Virus record (IMG/VR): IMGVR_UViG_3300042504_002803
Location: 1 to 30,975 of that record
DNA from: a virus
Length of the DNA: 30,975 nucleotides
Strand: one strand, 5' to 3'
Shown: one piece after another, positions 16,324 through 22,721 of the stretch
Layout of the letters: each line of letters starts with the position of its first letter
Numbering within the stretch: position 1 is the stretch's first letter
Notes under the pieces: model-generated
Seen by the model: only the letters and a program-made list of their open reading frames with translations
Told to the model about the DNA's origin: nothing
The model's database searches: none
Program-made: the position numbers and the translations under genes

Positions 16324-16647
16324 ATGATAAAATTAATAGACATATTAAACGAATCATATAATCCTAAAATATATCAAATAAAAGGAATTTTTCTTCTTTC
16401 AGAAGAAAGAAATATATCTGATATTTTGTCAGATATTAGAGCAGTTCAAGGGGTAACAGTAATAGATGTTTTAGATAGATATGATGTTGGAAAAAATTAT
16501 AAATATGTTTTATCATTAAAAATAGATCCTTCTCCATTTTCACCTTTTAATTTTAAAAGATTTAAAGAAATACTAAAAAATATTTTAAATATCCCCGGAG
16601 TAATTACAGGTAAATATATATCTCGTCCTAAAGATGTAAAAGATTAA
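16324..16647 (+). CDS. Small protein with capsid-targeting-like leader and ferredoxin-like fold (107 aa)
   Basis: Leader MIKLIDILNE places L-N-E at residues 8-10, exactly the position of I-A-E in the T4 leader. After it, a beta-alpha-beta-beta-alpha-beta order can be read: IYQIKGIFLL, a helix with ISDILSDIRAV, VTVIDVLDR, KYVLSLKI, a helix with FKEILKNIL, and GVITGKYI, suggesting a ferredoxin-like or ACT-like domain. Partner and ligand are unknown. It starts immediately after the ferritin-like stop codon (TAAATG). The same leader (MIKLIDIL) recurs in the protein at 17749. Confidence 0.6.
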   Translation: MIKLIDILNESYNPKIYQIKGIFLLSEERNISDILSDIRAVQGVTVIDVLDRYDVGKNYKYVLSLKIDPSPFSPFNFKRFKEILKNILNIPGVITGKYISRPKDVKD

Positions 16648-16654
16648 AAGGGGT

Positions 16655-17752
16655 ATGAAAATATTAAAATTAAAACAAAAAGAAAAATCTAATATTTCCG
16701 AATATGTAAATCAAGAAATATTAAATCCTTTAATTTTTGATAAAACCACAATTAAGCCTAAAGTTAAAAATGTTTTAATTAAAATAGCTGAATATTTCTG
16801 GAAAGAACTAGAAATGCCATACCCATATAAAGATATAATCCTATTAGGCAGTTCAGCAAATTATAATTGGACCCAATATTCTGATATTGATCTTCATATT
16901 TTAGTAGATTTAAACAAATACTCAGACCCTGATTTAGTTAAAAAATATTTTAATGAAGTTAAAAACAATTGGAATAAAAATCATAAATTAAAAATAAATA
17001 ATAGCAATATTGAATTATATATTCAAGATATAAATGAACCTAATGCATCTCAAGGAATTTATTCTTTATTAAAAGATAAATGGATTAAACTACCAACATA
17101 CGAAAAAATTGAAATTCCTGATTCTGAAATTAATAAAAAAGCAGATTCATATAAAAAAGAAATTGATAATTTAATAAATAATCCTGATTTAGAAAAAATA
17201 AAAAAATTAGTACAACATTTAAAAAATTTACGTAAAACAGGATTAGAAAAAGAAGGAGAATATTCTATTGAAAATTTAGCTTTTAAAGAACTAAGAAATT
17301 CAGGATATATAGAAAAACTACTTACTTTAAAAAATAAAATAGTAGATCAAGAACTATTATCTTCTACCACAATAACAAAAGATTCTAACATACAAGAAAA
17401 AAAAGAAAAACGTGATCGTTGTCTTCGTATAGCAGATCGTAAATACGACAAACCTTCCGCTTATAAATCAGGTGCTGTAGTTAGATGTCGTAAAGGTAAA
17501 ATTTGGAAAGGCATAAGTGAAGAATTAATTCGAGAAAAAGCCAAAGAAACATTACGTACTTGGTTCAAACGTAAAGGACCTAAAGGTAAAGAAGGTGGAT
17601 GGGTAGATTGTAATGCACCTGATGGAGATGGAGGTTATAAAGCATGTGGTAGAAAAGAAGGAGAAAAACGCTCCAAATACCCAGCATGTCGTCCAACACC
17701 TGCTCAATGTAAAACACCTGGTAAAGGTAAAAAATGGGGAAAAACAAAATGA
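16655..17752 (+). CDS. Nucleotidyltransferase fused to basic Cys-containing C-terminal modules (365 aa)
   Basis: Residues 30-150 hold a polymerase-beta-type nucleotidyltransferase: GSSANYNW at 65-72, SDIDLH at 76-81 (D77, D79), and a third acid in IELYIQD (E120). A helical region follows to about 240. An I-Q-E at 246-248 marks the junction to a Lys/Arg-rich C-terminus with two Cys-containing modules: DRCLRIADRKY to VVRCRKGKIW (C256, C278), and WVDCNAPDGDGG to PAQCKTPGKGKKW (C319, C331, C345, C352). The latter modules recur in marine T4-like phage proteins and look nucleic-acid or capsid associated. Arg codons switch to mostly CGT in this C-terminal part. The N-terminus ends in I-S-E at 14-16. 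The stop overlaps the next ATG. Confidence 0.65.
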   Translation: MKILKLKQKEKSNISEYVNQEILNPLIFDKTTIKPKVKNVLIKIAEYFWKELEMPYPYKDIILLGSSANYNWTQYSDIDLHILVDLNKYSDPDLVKKYFNEVKNNWNKNHKLKINNSNIELYIQDINEPNASQGIYSLLKDKWIKLPTYEKIEIPDSEINKKADSYKKEIDNLINNPDLEKIKKLVQHLKNLRKTGLEKEGEYSIENLAFKELRNSGYIEKLLTLKNKIVDQELLSSTTITKDSNIQEKKEKRDRCLRIADRKYDKPSAYKSGAVVRCRKGKIWKGISEELIREKAKETLRTWFKRKGPKGKEGGWVDCNAPDGDGGYKACGRKEGEKRSKYPACRPTPAQCKTPGKGKKWGKTK

Positions 17753-18177
17753 TTAAATTAATAGATATATTACTTGAAAGAGACCCCAAAACTGGTACTG
17801 GTAAAAAACCTAAAGGATCAGATCGTCGTTTATACACAGATGAAGATCCAACTGATACAGTACGTATAAAATTTAAAACTGTTCAAGATATAAAAGATAC
17901 ATTATCTAAAACATCATTTAAATCTAAATCACATGCTCGCCAGTCACAAATAATTAATTTAATTCATCAACGTGTTAGAGCAGCATATCAAAATGCTAAA
18001 GATCCTGAAGCAAAAGCCCGTTTGAAAAAAGGATTAGAATATATTACTGCAAAAAAAGAAGCATCTAAAGAAAAAACAGAACGTTTACGTAAATTAAAAG
18101 AAACAACAAACCCACAATCAGGTAAAGCAGCACCATATGGTTCTGGTTATGCTCCTGTTAAAAATGTAAAAAAATGA
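17749..18177 (+). CDS. Basic phage protein with capsid-targeting-like leader (142 aa)
   Basis: A longer frame starts at ATG 17734, but the ATG at 17749 gives a four-base overlap with the upstream stop and the leader MIKLIDILLE (L-L-E at 8-10), so it is preferred. The body is strongly basic: GTGKKPKGSDRRLYTDEDP, then DTVRIKF, a SKSHARQSQIINLIHQRV helix and a second charged helix, ending in GSGYAPVK. I recognise the GTGKKPKGS..RLYTDE pattern as a conserved uncharacterised domain of T4-like marine phages. The charge suggests DNA contact inside the head. Arg is almost always CGT, unlike the structural genes. Confidence 0.65.
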   Translation: MIKLIDILLERDPKTGTGKKPKGSDRRLYTDEDPTDTVRIKFKTVQDIKDTLSKTSFKSKSHARQSQIINLIHQRVRAAYQNAKDPEAKARLKKGLEYITAKKEASKEKTERLRKLKETTNPQSGKAAPYGSGYAPVKNVKK

Positions 18178-18494
18178 TAAAATTACTTCAACTACTAACT
18201 GAAGCTAAAGAAAGCTTTGAACAATTTGCTGTTACCCGTGGTAAAGGCGCTGCTAAAATTGCTGCTACTGCTGAAGAAAAGGGTGGATTGTCTTTATTAA
18301 CATGGCATCATTTTAAAGTTAAGGCTCCATACTATAAAAAAGCAACTGAAGGTAAATTTGACAAAGAAGCCGCCAAAAAAGAGTTTGAAGAAACGTACAA
18401 AAAAATCTCATTAGATATGACTCAAATTGAATTTCAACGTGAAGTTGGTCGTTTAGAAGTATTAGGTGAACTATTAATAAGAGATAAAAAATAG
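18174..18494 (+). CDS. Small conserved phage protein with capsid-targeting-like leader (106 aa)
   Basis: The leader MIKLLQLLTE, followed by Ala, has L-T-E at residues 8-10 and is the closest match in the window to the T4 internal-protein leader (MKTYQEFIAE before Ala). The remainder is one alpha-helical domain rich in Ala, Lys and Glu, with SLLTWHHFKVKAPYY near the middle and IEFQREVGRLEVLGEL at the end. No enzyme motif is seen. It overlaps the basic protein by four bases and ends one base before the next gene. Internal head protein is the best guess. Confidence 0.6.
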   Translation: MIKLLQLLTEAKESFEQFAVTRGKGAAKIAATAEEKGGLSLLTWHHFKVKAPYYKKATEGKFDKEAAKKEFEETYKKISLDMTQIEFQREVGRLEVLGELLIRDKK

Positions 18495-18495
18495 T

Positions 18496-19119
18496 ATGTT
18501 AAATAAAAATATCCCAAGTTTTAAAGCATTAGTTCGCAAATCATATTTTACCAAAAACCACAAAGATTCAGATGAGTTTTATAATGTGTATGTTTTTGGT
18601 ATCCAATCGTGTGCTGGAGTTATATTAACCTTTCATGTTATGACAGATAATGGGATGGTTCGTTCTAGAGTTCCACTTTCTGAAATATATACAAAGATTC
18701 CAACAAAAGATATACCATTTAATTTTAAACAACTTTGGGATTGTTTTAGCGAAAATGTTTCTATAATAGAATATAGTTTTTTAGCATACCATAGAGCGCA
18801 AATTGTTTTAAGAGATGAAAGTAAAGTTTGGGGAACATATATGTTTACAGTAGATTGGTATGATAACCCATATAGTGATGAACCCACAGATTATAAATGT
18901 GGTCATATATTCGAATCAGATGAAGGATATTTAATGTGTATGCCTAATAATAGAATATTTTGGAAAGATTCAAATTGGGTAACTAAATCACTTCCACAAG
19001 ATCTAAAACAATTTAAAGTAGACACTGAATTGCCATCAGTAGAAAACCAATCTGATAGATGGATAACTGAAGATGGAGATTCATTTTATTATAATATAAT
19101 TGATACTAAAATTAAATGA
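18496..19119 (+). CDS. Unknown conserved-looking protein (207 aa)
   Basis: Not recognised. Beta-rich, aromatic-rich protein with no leader of the type found in its neighbours. Landmarks are SCAGVILTFHVMTDNG near residue 40, a Trp-Gly-Thr-Tyr segment at about 113, and WKDSNWVTKSLP near 157. No membrane helix, no catalytic motif. It sits between a leader-bearing protein and the cupin and overlaps the cupin by four bases, so the two are probably translated together and may act together. Confidence 0.55.
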   Translation: MLNKNIPSFKALVRKSYFTKNHKDSDEFYNVYVFGIQSCAGVILTFHVMTDNGMVRSRVPLSEIYTKIPTKDIPFNFKQLWDCFSENVSIIEYSFLAYHRAQIVLRDESKVWGTYMFTVDWYDNPYSDEPTDYKCGHIFESDEGYLMCMPNNRIFWKDSNWVTKSLPQDLKQFKVDTELPSVENQSDRWITEDGDSFYYNIIDTKIK

Positions 19120-19379
19120 CCCCATACACCGACATAGAAGTAACAGACAAATATATTATTCGTGAATTTAATGAAAATATAGATCCAATAGAATTAATGT
19201 GGCATCGAGATTTAAAATTTCGTAAAGTAACAGTTCTAGAAGGTGAAGGATGGAAATTTCAAATGGATAACCAATTACCCCTTGAACTTAAAAAAGGAGA
19301 TATTATATTTATACATGCATATGAATGGCATAGAACCATAAAAGGTAATACAGCTTTAAAAATAAAGATAGAAGAATGA
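19116..19379 (+). CDS. Small cupin-fold protein (87 aa)
   Basis: Single-domain beta barrel of cupin type: the strand order YIIREF, MWHRDLKFRKVTVLEGEGW, FQM, LELKKGDIIFIHAYEWHRTI, ALKIKIEE matches a minimal cupin, with GDIIFIHAYEWH forming the second conserved motif. His residues at MWH and HAYEWH could bind a metal, although the first cupin motif lacks the full GxxxxHxH pattern. A short sugar- or metabolite-binding role is possible. It overlaps both neighbours by four bases (ATGA). Confidence 0.6.
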   Translation: MTPYTDIEVTDKYIIREFNENIDPIELMWHRDLKFRKVTVLEGEGWKFQMDNQLPLELKKGDIIFIHAYEWHRTIKGNTALKIKIEE

Positions 19380-20431
19380 AAATTTCACAATTAAAACAAC
19401 TTATTAAAGAACAATATGATAAAAATCATAAAGTTATAATATCTGAAAATTTAAAGTATCATTTAAATAATAAATTATCATTAACTGAGAATACGTTTCG
19501 TTATGGTTCACAAGCTTTTTTAGATTTATGGCATGAAGCTAGAGAATTATTAAAAGAAAATAAAATTATTATAACAAATCCTATTGATTTAGAAATATTA
19601 AATGAAACTGATTTAGGAGAATATGATATATATGAAGGTGAATTAGTACCTTTAGATTTACCTATGTTAGAAGAACAAGAAGAAACTACAGAATTTAATA
19701 TAAACAAAGTTTGGGATTTTATAGAAAGTAGACCTTTTTATAATAAAGATTATATGCCCAAATTTAATACAGCTGAAAAAATATGGGACGAATGGGGACC
19801 AGAAGAAAAACAAATGTACACTGAATTTGAATGGAAAGATACATATGGAAATAAGTTACACCCAAGAGAACTGGCAAACATGAAACGTCAAGCAAATTAT
19901 AATGCATTGAAAGGATTAAAAGAAGTAGTTGAAGAATGGCCTAAAGAAGTATTTTCTAGACATAGAGATATGAAATTCATCCTACAAAAATCTTCTTCTG
20001 ATAAAGCAACTTATCAAATAGTAGATTTAGAAAACAATAATAAAGAAATAGGCACTATGACTTTTGGATCTGTTTTCAATTTAAAAGATTTTGCTAATGA
20101 TTATATTAAACCTCAAGGTGGAACAATATCAACTTATTTAGGTGAAATAAAAGATAAAAAGAAAACACCTCCAATTGGTAAACCAAAACGTGGTGGATCT
20201 AAAAAATTCTATGTTTATGTTAGAGATAAAGGTAAAATTAAAAAAGTATCATTTGGAGATACAACAGGCCTTTCAGCTAAAATAAATAATCCAAAGGCAC
20301 GTAAAGCTTTTGCTGCTCGTCACGATTGTAAAAATAAAAAAGATAAAACAAAAGCATCTTACTGGTCATGTAGGTTACCACGTTACAGTAAGCTTTTAGG
20401 TCTAAAAAGCTCTTTTAGTGGTTTTTGGTAA
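19376..20431 (+). CDS. Multidomain internal-protein candidate with leader and C-terminal Cys module (351 aa)
   Basis: Leader MKISQLKQLIKE (I-K-E at 10-12) is nearly the leader of the Cys-cluster protein at 14422. Residues 41-97 contain FRYGSQAFLDLWHEAREL to LVPLDLPM, a segment I know from uncharacterised marine T4-like phage proteins. Residues 275-322 form a basic module: KKFYVYVRDKGKIKKVSFGD, ARKAFAARHDC (C308) and ASYWSC (C322), also common near prohead genes in such phages. No catalytic motif is seen. The mosaic of conserved phage modules behind a leader fits a packaged or prohead-core protein. The gene is followed by a 61-base gap rich in T. Confidence 0.6.
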   Translation: MKISQLKQLIKEQYDKNHKVIISENLKYHLNNKLSLTENTFRYGSQAFLDLWHEARELLKENKIIITNPIDLEILNETDLGEYDIYEGELVPLDLPMLEEQEETTEFNINKVWDFIESRPFYNKDYMPKFNTAEKIWDEWGPEEKQMYTEFEWKDTYGNKLHPRELANMKRQANYNALKGLKEVVEEWPKEVFSRHRDMKFILQKSSSDKATYQIVDLENNNKEIGTMTFGSVFNLKDFANDYIKPQGGTISTYLGEIKDKKKTPPIGKPKRGGSKKFYVYVRDKGKIKKVSFGDTTGLSAKINNPKARKAFAARHDCKNKKDKTKASYWSCRLPRYSKLLGLKSSFSGFW

Positions 20432-20492
20432 AAACTAAATAAAATTTGGTTATTACAATTTTTTTTATTAGTTTTACAACAAATTAAAGGTT

Positions 20493-20966
20493 ATGAACAT
20501 ATTTTATATTAATGAAGATCCAATTATTGCTGCTCGTGAATTAGCAGATGATCACATCCGTAAAATGCAAATCGAAAGTGCTCAAATGTGTTGTACTGCA
20601 CATTGGGAAACAGGGGGTGAAGCACCATACAAACGTGCTCACAAAAACCATCCTTCTACAATTTGGGCAAGACAATCTATTCAACATTATATATGGTTAG
20701 TTGAACATGGTTTAGAAATATGTAATGAATTTAAAAAACGTTATGGTAAACGCCATAAAACACAAGACATATTAGAATGGTTACTAATAAATCATCCTAA
20801 TATTCCTGATGTTGATTTTATACCTCCACCAAAATGTATGCCTGTAGAATTTCAAGTAGAAGATACTATTCAATCATATAAAAATTTTTATATTAAAGAT
20901 AAAATAGGTGTTAAAGGATTAGGTTGGAAAAAAATACCTGAAAAAAAACCTTTATGGGTTTTATAA
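20493..20966 (+). CDS. Conserved phage protein of unknown function (157 aa)
   Basis: Compact, His/Trp-rich protein: MNIFYINEDP, a helix AARELADDHIRKMQIESAQ, CCTAHW, AHKNHPSTIWARQS with a long helix, RYGKRHKTQDIL, and PPPKCMPVEF. I recognise this overall pattern as widespread in T4-like and cyanophage genomes, without a known function. The conserved His, Cys and acidic residues would suit a metal site or nuclease, but none is established. Arg is CGT in many positions. Its stop codon overlaps an AATATTTATAAT element and the small-RNA candidate region. Confidence 0.65.
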   Translation: MNIFYINEDPIIAARELADDHIRKMQIESAQMCCTAHWETGGEAPYKRAHKNHPSTIWARQSIQHYIWLVEHGLEICNEFKKRYGKRHKTQDILEWLLINHPNIPDVDFIPPPKCMPVEFQVEDTIQSYKNFYIKDKIGVKGLGWKKIPEKKPLWVL

Positions 20967-20976
20967 TATTTATAAT
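20965..20976 (+). promoter_or_regulatory. Exact AATATTTATAAT element before the structured intergenic region
   Basis: The exact 12-base core overlaps the stop codon of the preceding gene and is placed directly upstream of a hairpin-rich stretch that ends in a terminator, as expected for the promoter of a short transcript. Confidence 0.4.
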
Positions 20977-20978
20977 AT

Positions 20979-21080
20979 ATGACCAACATTGTAGACCGAT
21001 TCATAGCCGGTCGCTCTAATAAGAGATAAAATTATGGTAGCTGTGGCACCCTTAAAAAAGGTGCTACTTTTATTTTGGTT
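20979..21080 (+). ncRNA. Candidate small structured RNA in the 159-base gap
   Basis: The gap between the genes at 20493-20966 and 21126-21764 is visibly richer in G and C than the other gaps. It holds a 5-bp hairpin (GACCG 20994-20998 with CGGTC 21008-21012), a 4-bp hairpin (CTCT 21014-21017 with AGAG 21022-21025), and the terminator at 21043-21075. A promoter-like element lies just upstream. A 16-codon reading frame, ATG 20979 to TAA 21029, covers the first part (MTNIVDRFIAGRSNKR), so a tiny peptide is the alternative. No tRNA cloverleaf could be drawn. No homologous RNA family was recognised. Confidence 0.4.
21043..21075 (+). terminator. Intrinsic terminator
   Basis: GTGGCACC (21043-21050) pairs with GGTGCTAC (21060-21067) as an 8-bp stem containing one G-U pair, with a nine-base A-rich loop, followed by TTTTATTTT. 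It ends the small-RNA candidate or the upstream gene block. The core GCACC/GGTGC is shared with the terminator at 24751. Confidence 0.75.
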
Positions 21081-21125
21081 TATTAAATAAAAAATTATAT
21101 ATTATATTATATAAACTATTAATTT

Positions 21126-21764
21126 ATGACATGTATAGTAGGTTATCTATATAGAGATACTGTTTATCTTGGAGGAGACAGTGCAGGAACGGATGATAGC
21201 TTTTCTCAACAAATAAGAAAAGATCCTAAAGTATTTAGTAATGGTCCTTTTATATTTGGTTTTACTTCTAGTTTTAGAATGGGACAATTATTAATGTCTT
21301 CAAAATTTCAACCATGGGAACAAAACCCAAACCAATCAGATTATGATTATATGGTAACAGATTTTATAGATAGTATTAGAAAACTATTTAAAAAAGGAGG
21401 ATATTTACAAAAAAATTCTGAAGGAGATGAAATTGGAGGAACATTTTTAGTTGGATATAAAGGAGTATTATATTATGTTGAAGATGATTTCCAAATTGGA
21501 ATAATTGAAACTCCTTATCTATCAATAGGATGTGGATGTGATCTAGCATTAGGTTCAATGTATACTAGTGTTGAAACATTAGGAGGAGAACAACAAATCA
21601 GAAAACACCATATAAATGATATTTTAACCAAAGCATTAGAAGCATCATCTAAATTTAGTGCAGGATGTAAACCCCCATTTAATTTTGTATCAATGAGTAA
21701 ACACCACTCAGAAGAAATAGCTAAAAATTTAAAACCTAAACCCATCCCACTTAAAAAGAAATAA
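21126..21764 (+). CDS. Proteasome-beta/HslV-like Ntn hydrolase (212 aa)
   Basis: The N-terminus MTCIVGYLY would expose Thr2 as nucleophile after Met removal. GGDSAG gives D18 and the KVF strand gives K35, close to the Thr1/Asp17/Lys33 triad of proteasome beta subunits. The GPFIFGFTSSFRMGQLL strand-helix and LSIGCGCDLALGSM (about 132-145, the usual GSG-type strand) also fit the Ntn fold. Family members are peptidases of the proteasome/HslV type or related amidohydrolases; no partner ATPase is in the window. The C-terminal 15 residues are Pro/Lys-rich. It begins after the terminator and is one base from the FAD gene. Confidence 0.65.
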   Translation: MTCIVGYLYRDTVYLGGDSAGTDDSFSQQIRKDPKVFSNGPFIFGFTSSFRMGQLLMSSKFQPWEQNPNQSDYDYMVTDFIDSIRKLFKKGGYLQKNSEGDEIGGTFLVGYKGVLYYVEDDFQIGIIETPYLSIGCGCDLALGSMYTSVETLGGEQQIRKHHINDILTKALEASSKFSAGCKPPFNFVSMSKHHSEEIAKNLKPKPIPLKKK

Positions 21765-21765
21765 A

Positions 21766-22293
21766 ATGAAAGAATATAAAAAGAAAATTGTAATTGTAGG
21801 AAGTGGAGTGGCTGGAATAAATGCTGCTACCAAACTAGTAGATAACGGTTATCCTGGTGAACTGATAACAATAATAGATAAGGGAAACGATCCTCATAAT
21901 CGTTTACCTGAAGAGGTAATGACAGGCATGTTAGGTGCTGGTGGATGGTCAGATGGTAAATTAACATACCATACTGCTATCGGAGGTGTACTATCTAAGT
22001 ATTGTGGTGAAGACAAAGCAATGGAATTGATGGATCAAGTTATTAGTAACTTTAGACGTTTCCATCCTAAACCAGAAGAAATATTTTGTTCTGATCCTCA
22101 AGCAGAACCTGATTTTATTAAACCGTATTTTGGATTACGTTTATTTCCTGTATGGCACATAGGAAGTAATTATCTTCACGAGATTGCTAAAGCATGGTAT
22201 CAATATTTGTTAGATAAAGGTGTTAAGTTTGAATGGGAAACTGAAGTTGAGGATATTGATTTTGAAACTGGTGAGATAATATTAAAAGATTAA
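21766..22293 (+). CDS. FAD-dependent oxidoreductase, N-terminal half (175 aa)
   Basis: Carries the Rossmann dinucleotide-binding motif VGSGVAG (G12-x-G14-x-x-G17) and an acidic end of strand 2 (IIDKG, D38). AGGWSDGKLTYH at about 58-69 resembles the GxxSDGKL motif of uncharacterised COG2509-type FAD-dependent dehydrogenases, which are about 450 residues or longer. This ORF stops after EDIDFETGEIILKD, a natural boundary just before the second GxG strand, and the rest is encoded at 22722-23501. The pieces have different reading frames and an unrelated gene between them. Either the two polypeptides assemble, or the enzyme is being lost. The substrate is unknown. Confidence 0.7.
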   Translation: MKEYKKKIVIVGSGVAGINAATKLVDNGYPGELITIIDKGNDPHNRLPEEVMTGMLGAGGWSDGKLTYHTAIGGVLSKYCGEDKAMELMDQVISNFRRFHPKPEEIFCSDPQAEPDFIKPYFGLRLFPVWHIGSNYLHEIAKAWYQYLLDKGVKFEWETEVEDIDFETGEIILKD

Positions 22294-22308
22294 ATACTTA
22301 TAATAAAA
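22293..22308 (+). promoter_or_regulatory. Variant AATACTTATAAT element before the intervening gene
   Basis: AATACTTATAATAAAA differs by one base from the recurrent core and sits seven bases before the ATG of the gene lying between the two oxidoreductase halves, as if the intervening gene came with its own signal. Confidence 0.35.
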
Positions 22309-22315
22309 CATAAAT

Positions 22316-22693
22316 ATGAAAAAATTAAAATTACAACAAATTATTAAAGAAGAAATTAATAATATTTTAAAAGAAAATCTATCTCAAGATATTATTACCT
22401 TTCTTGAAACTAATGGATTCATTAAGATAAGAAATAGAGAAGAATATCTAAAAGTTATTCCTATCTTAACCCAAGCTGGATATTCATTGGTTGGTGATAA
22501 ATTTCCAATAAAAATAACCCCTTTTGATGTTGGTTATGGGCAAAGAAGACAACCTAGAAAAAATAGTATATATTTAACTCGAAATACTATTGACCCCAAA
22601 TATGATAAAAAAAAGTGGTTATGGATAGCTGATGTTTTAGATAAAAATAACATTGATGATAGATTTCCTATTGGAAAACCTTACGCTTTATAA
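22316..22693 (+). CDS. Leader-bearing unknown protein lying inside the split oxidoreductase (125 aa)
   Basis: Leader MKKLKLQQIIKE (I-K-E at 10-12) is followed by further Glu/Ile/Leu helix (INNILKE). The body has mixed helices and strands: DIITFLETNGFIKI, YLKVIPILTQAGY, FPIKITPFDVGYGQRRQ, SIYLTRNTID and KKWLWIADVLD. No motif of an endonuclease, intein or recombinase is visible, so it is not an obvious homing element even though it interrupts an oxidoreductase gene. Base composition and Arg codons (AGA) differ from the flanking halves, supporting a separate origin. Confidence 0.6.
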   Translation: MKKLKLQQIIKEEINNILKENLSQDIITFLETNGFIKIRNREEYLKVIPILTQAGYSLVGDKFPIKITPFDVGYGQRRQPRKNSIYLTRNTIDPKYDKKKWLWIADVLDKNNIDDRFPIGKPYAL

Positions 22694-22721
22694 ATTTTAA
22701 AATATAAAAATTGGATAAAAC

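Noticed and set aside
17734-17748. Upstream ATG for the basic leader-bearing protein
   Set aside because: The ATG at 17749 makes the usual ATGA overlap and starts exactly at the leader sequence shared with the protein at 16324.
20391-20411. Stem-loop AGCTTTT...AAAAGCT near the end of the 351-residue gene
   Set aside because: A 7-bp AT-rich stem inside coding sequence with no clean T-run after it; not convincing as a terminator.
20493-20525. I-N-E at residues 6-8 of the 157-residue protein
   Set aside because: It is inside the first strand of a conserved domain rather than at the end of an amphipathic leader.
20979-21060. Possible tRNA in the structured gap
   Set aside because: No acceptor stem, anticodon arm with a seven-base loop or TTC-type T-loop could be drawn.
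22294-22721. Self-splicing intron or intein between the oxidoreductase halves
   Set aside because: The first half ends in a stop next to a separate gene, no intein motifs or homing endonuclease are present, and no group I core could be recognised by eye.
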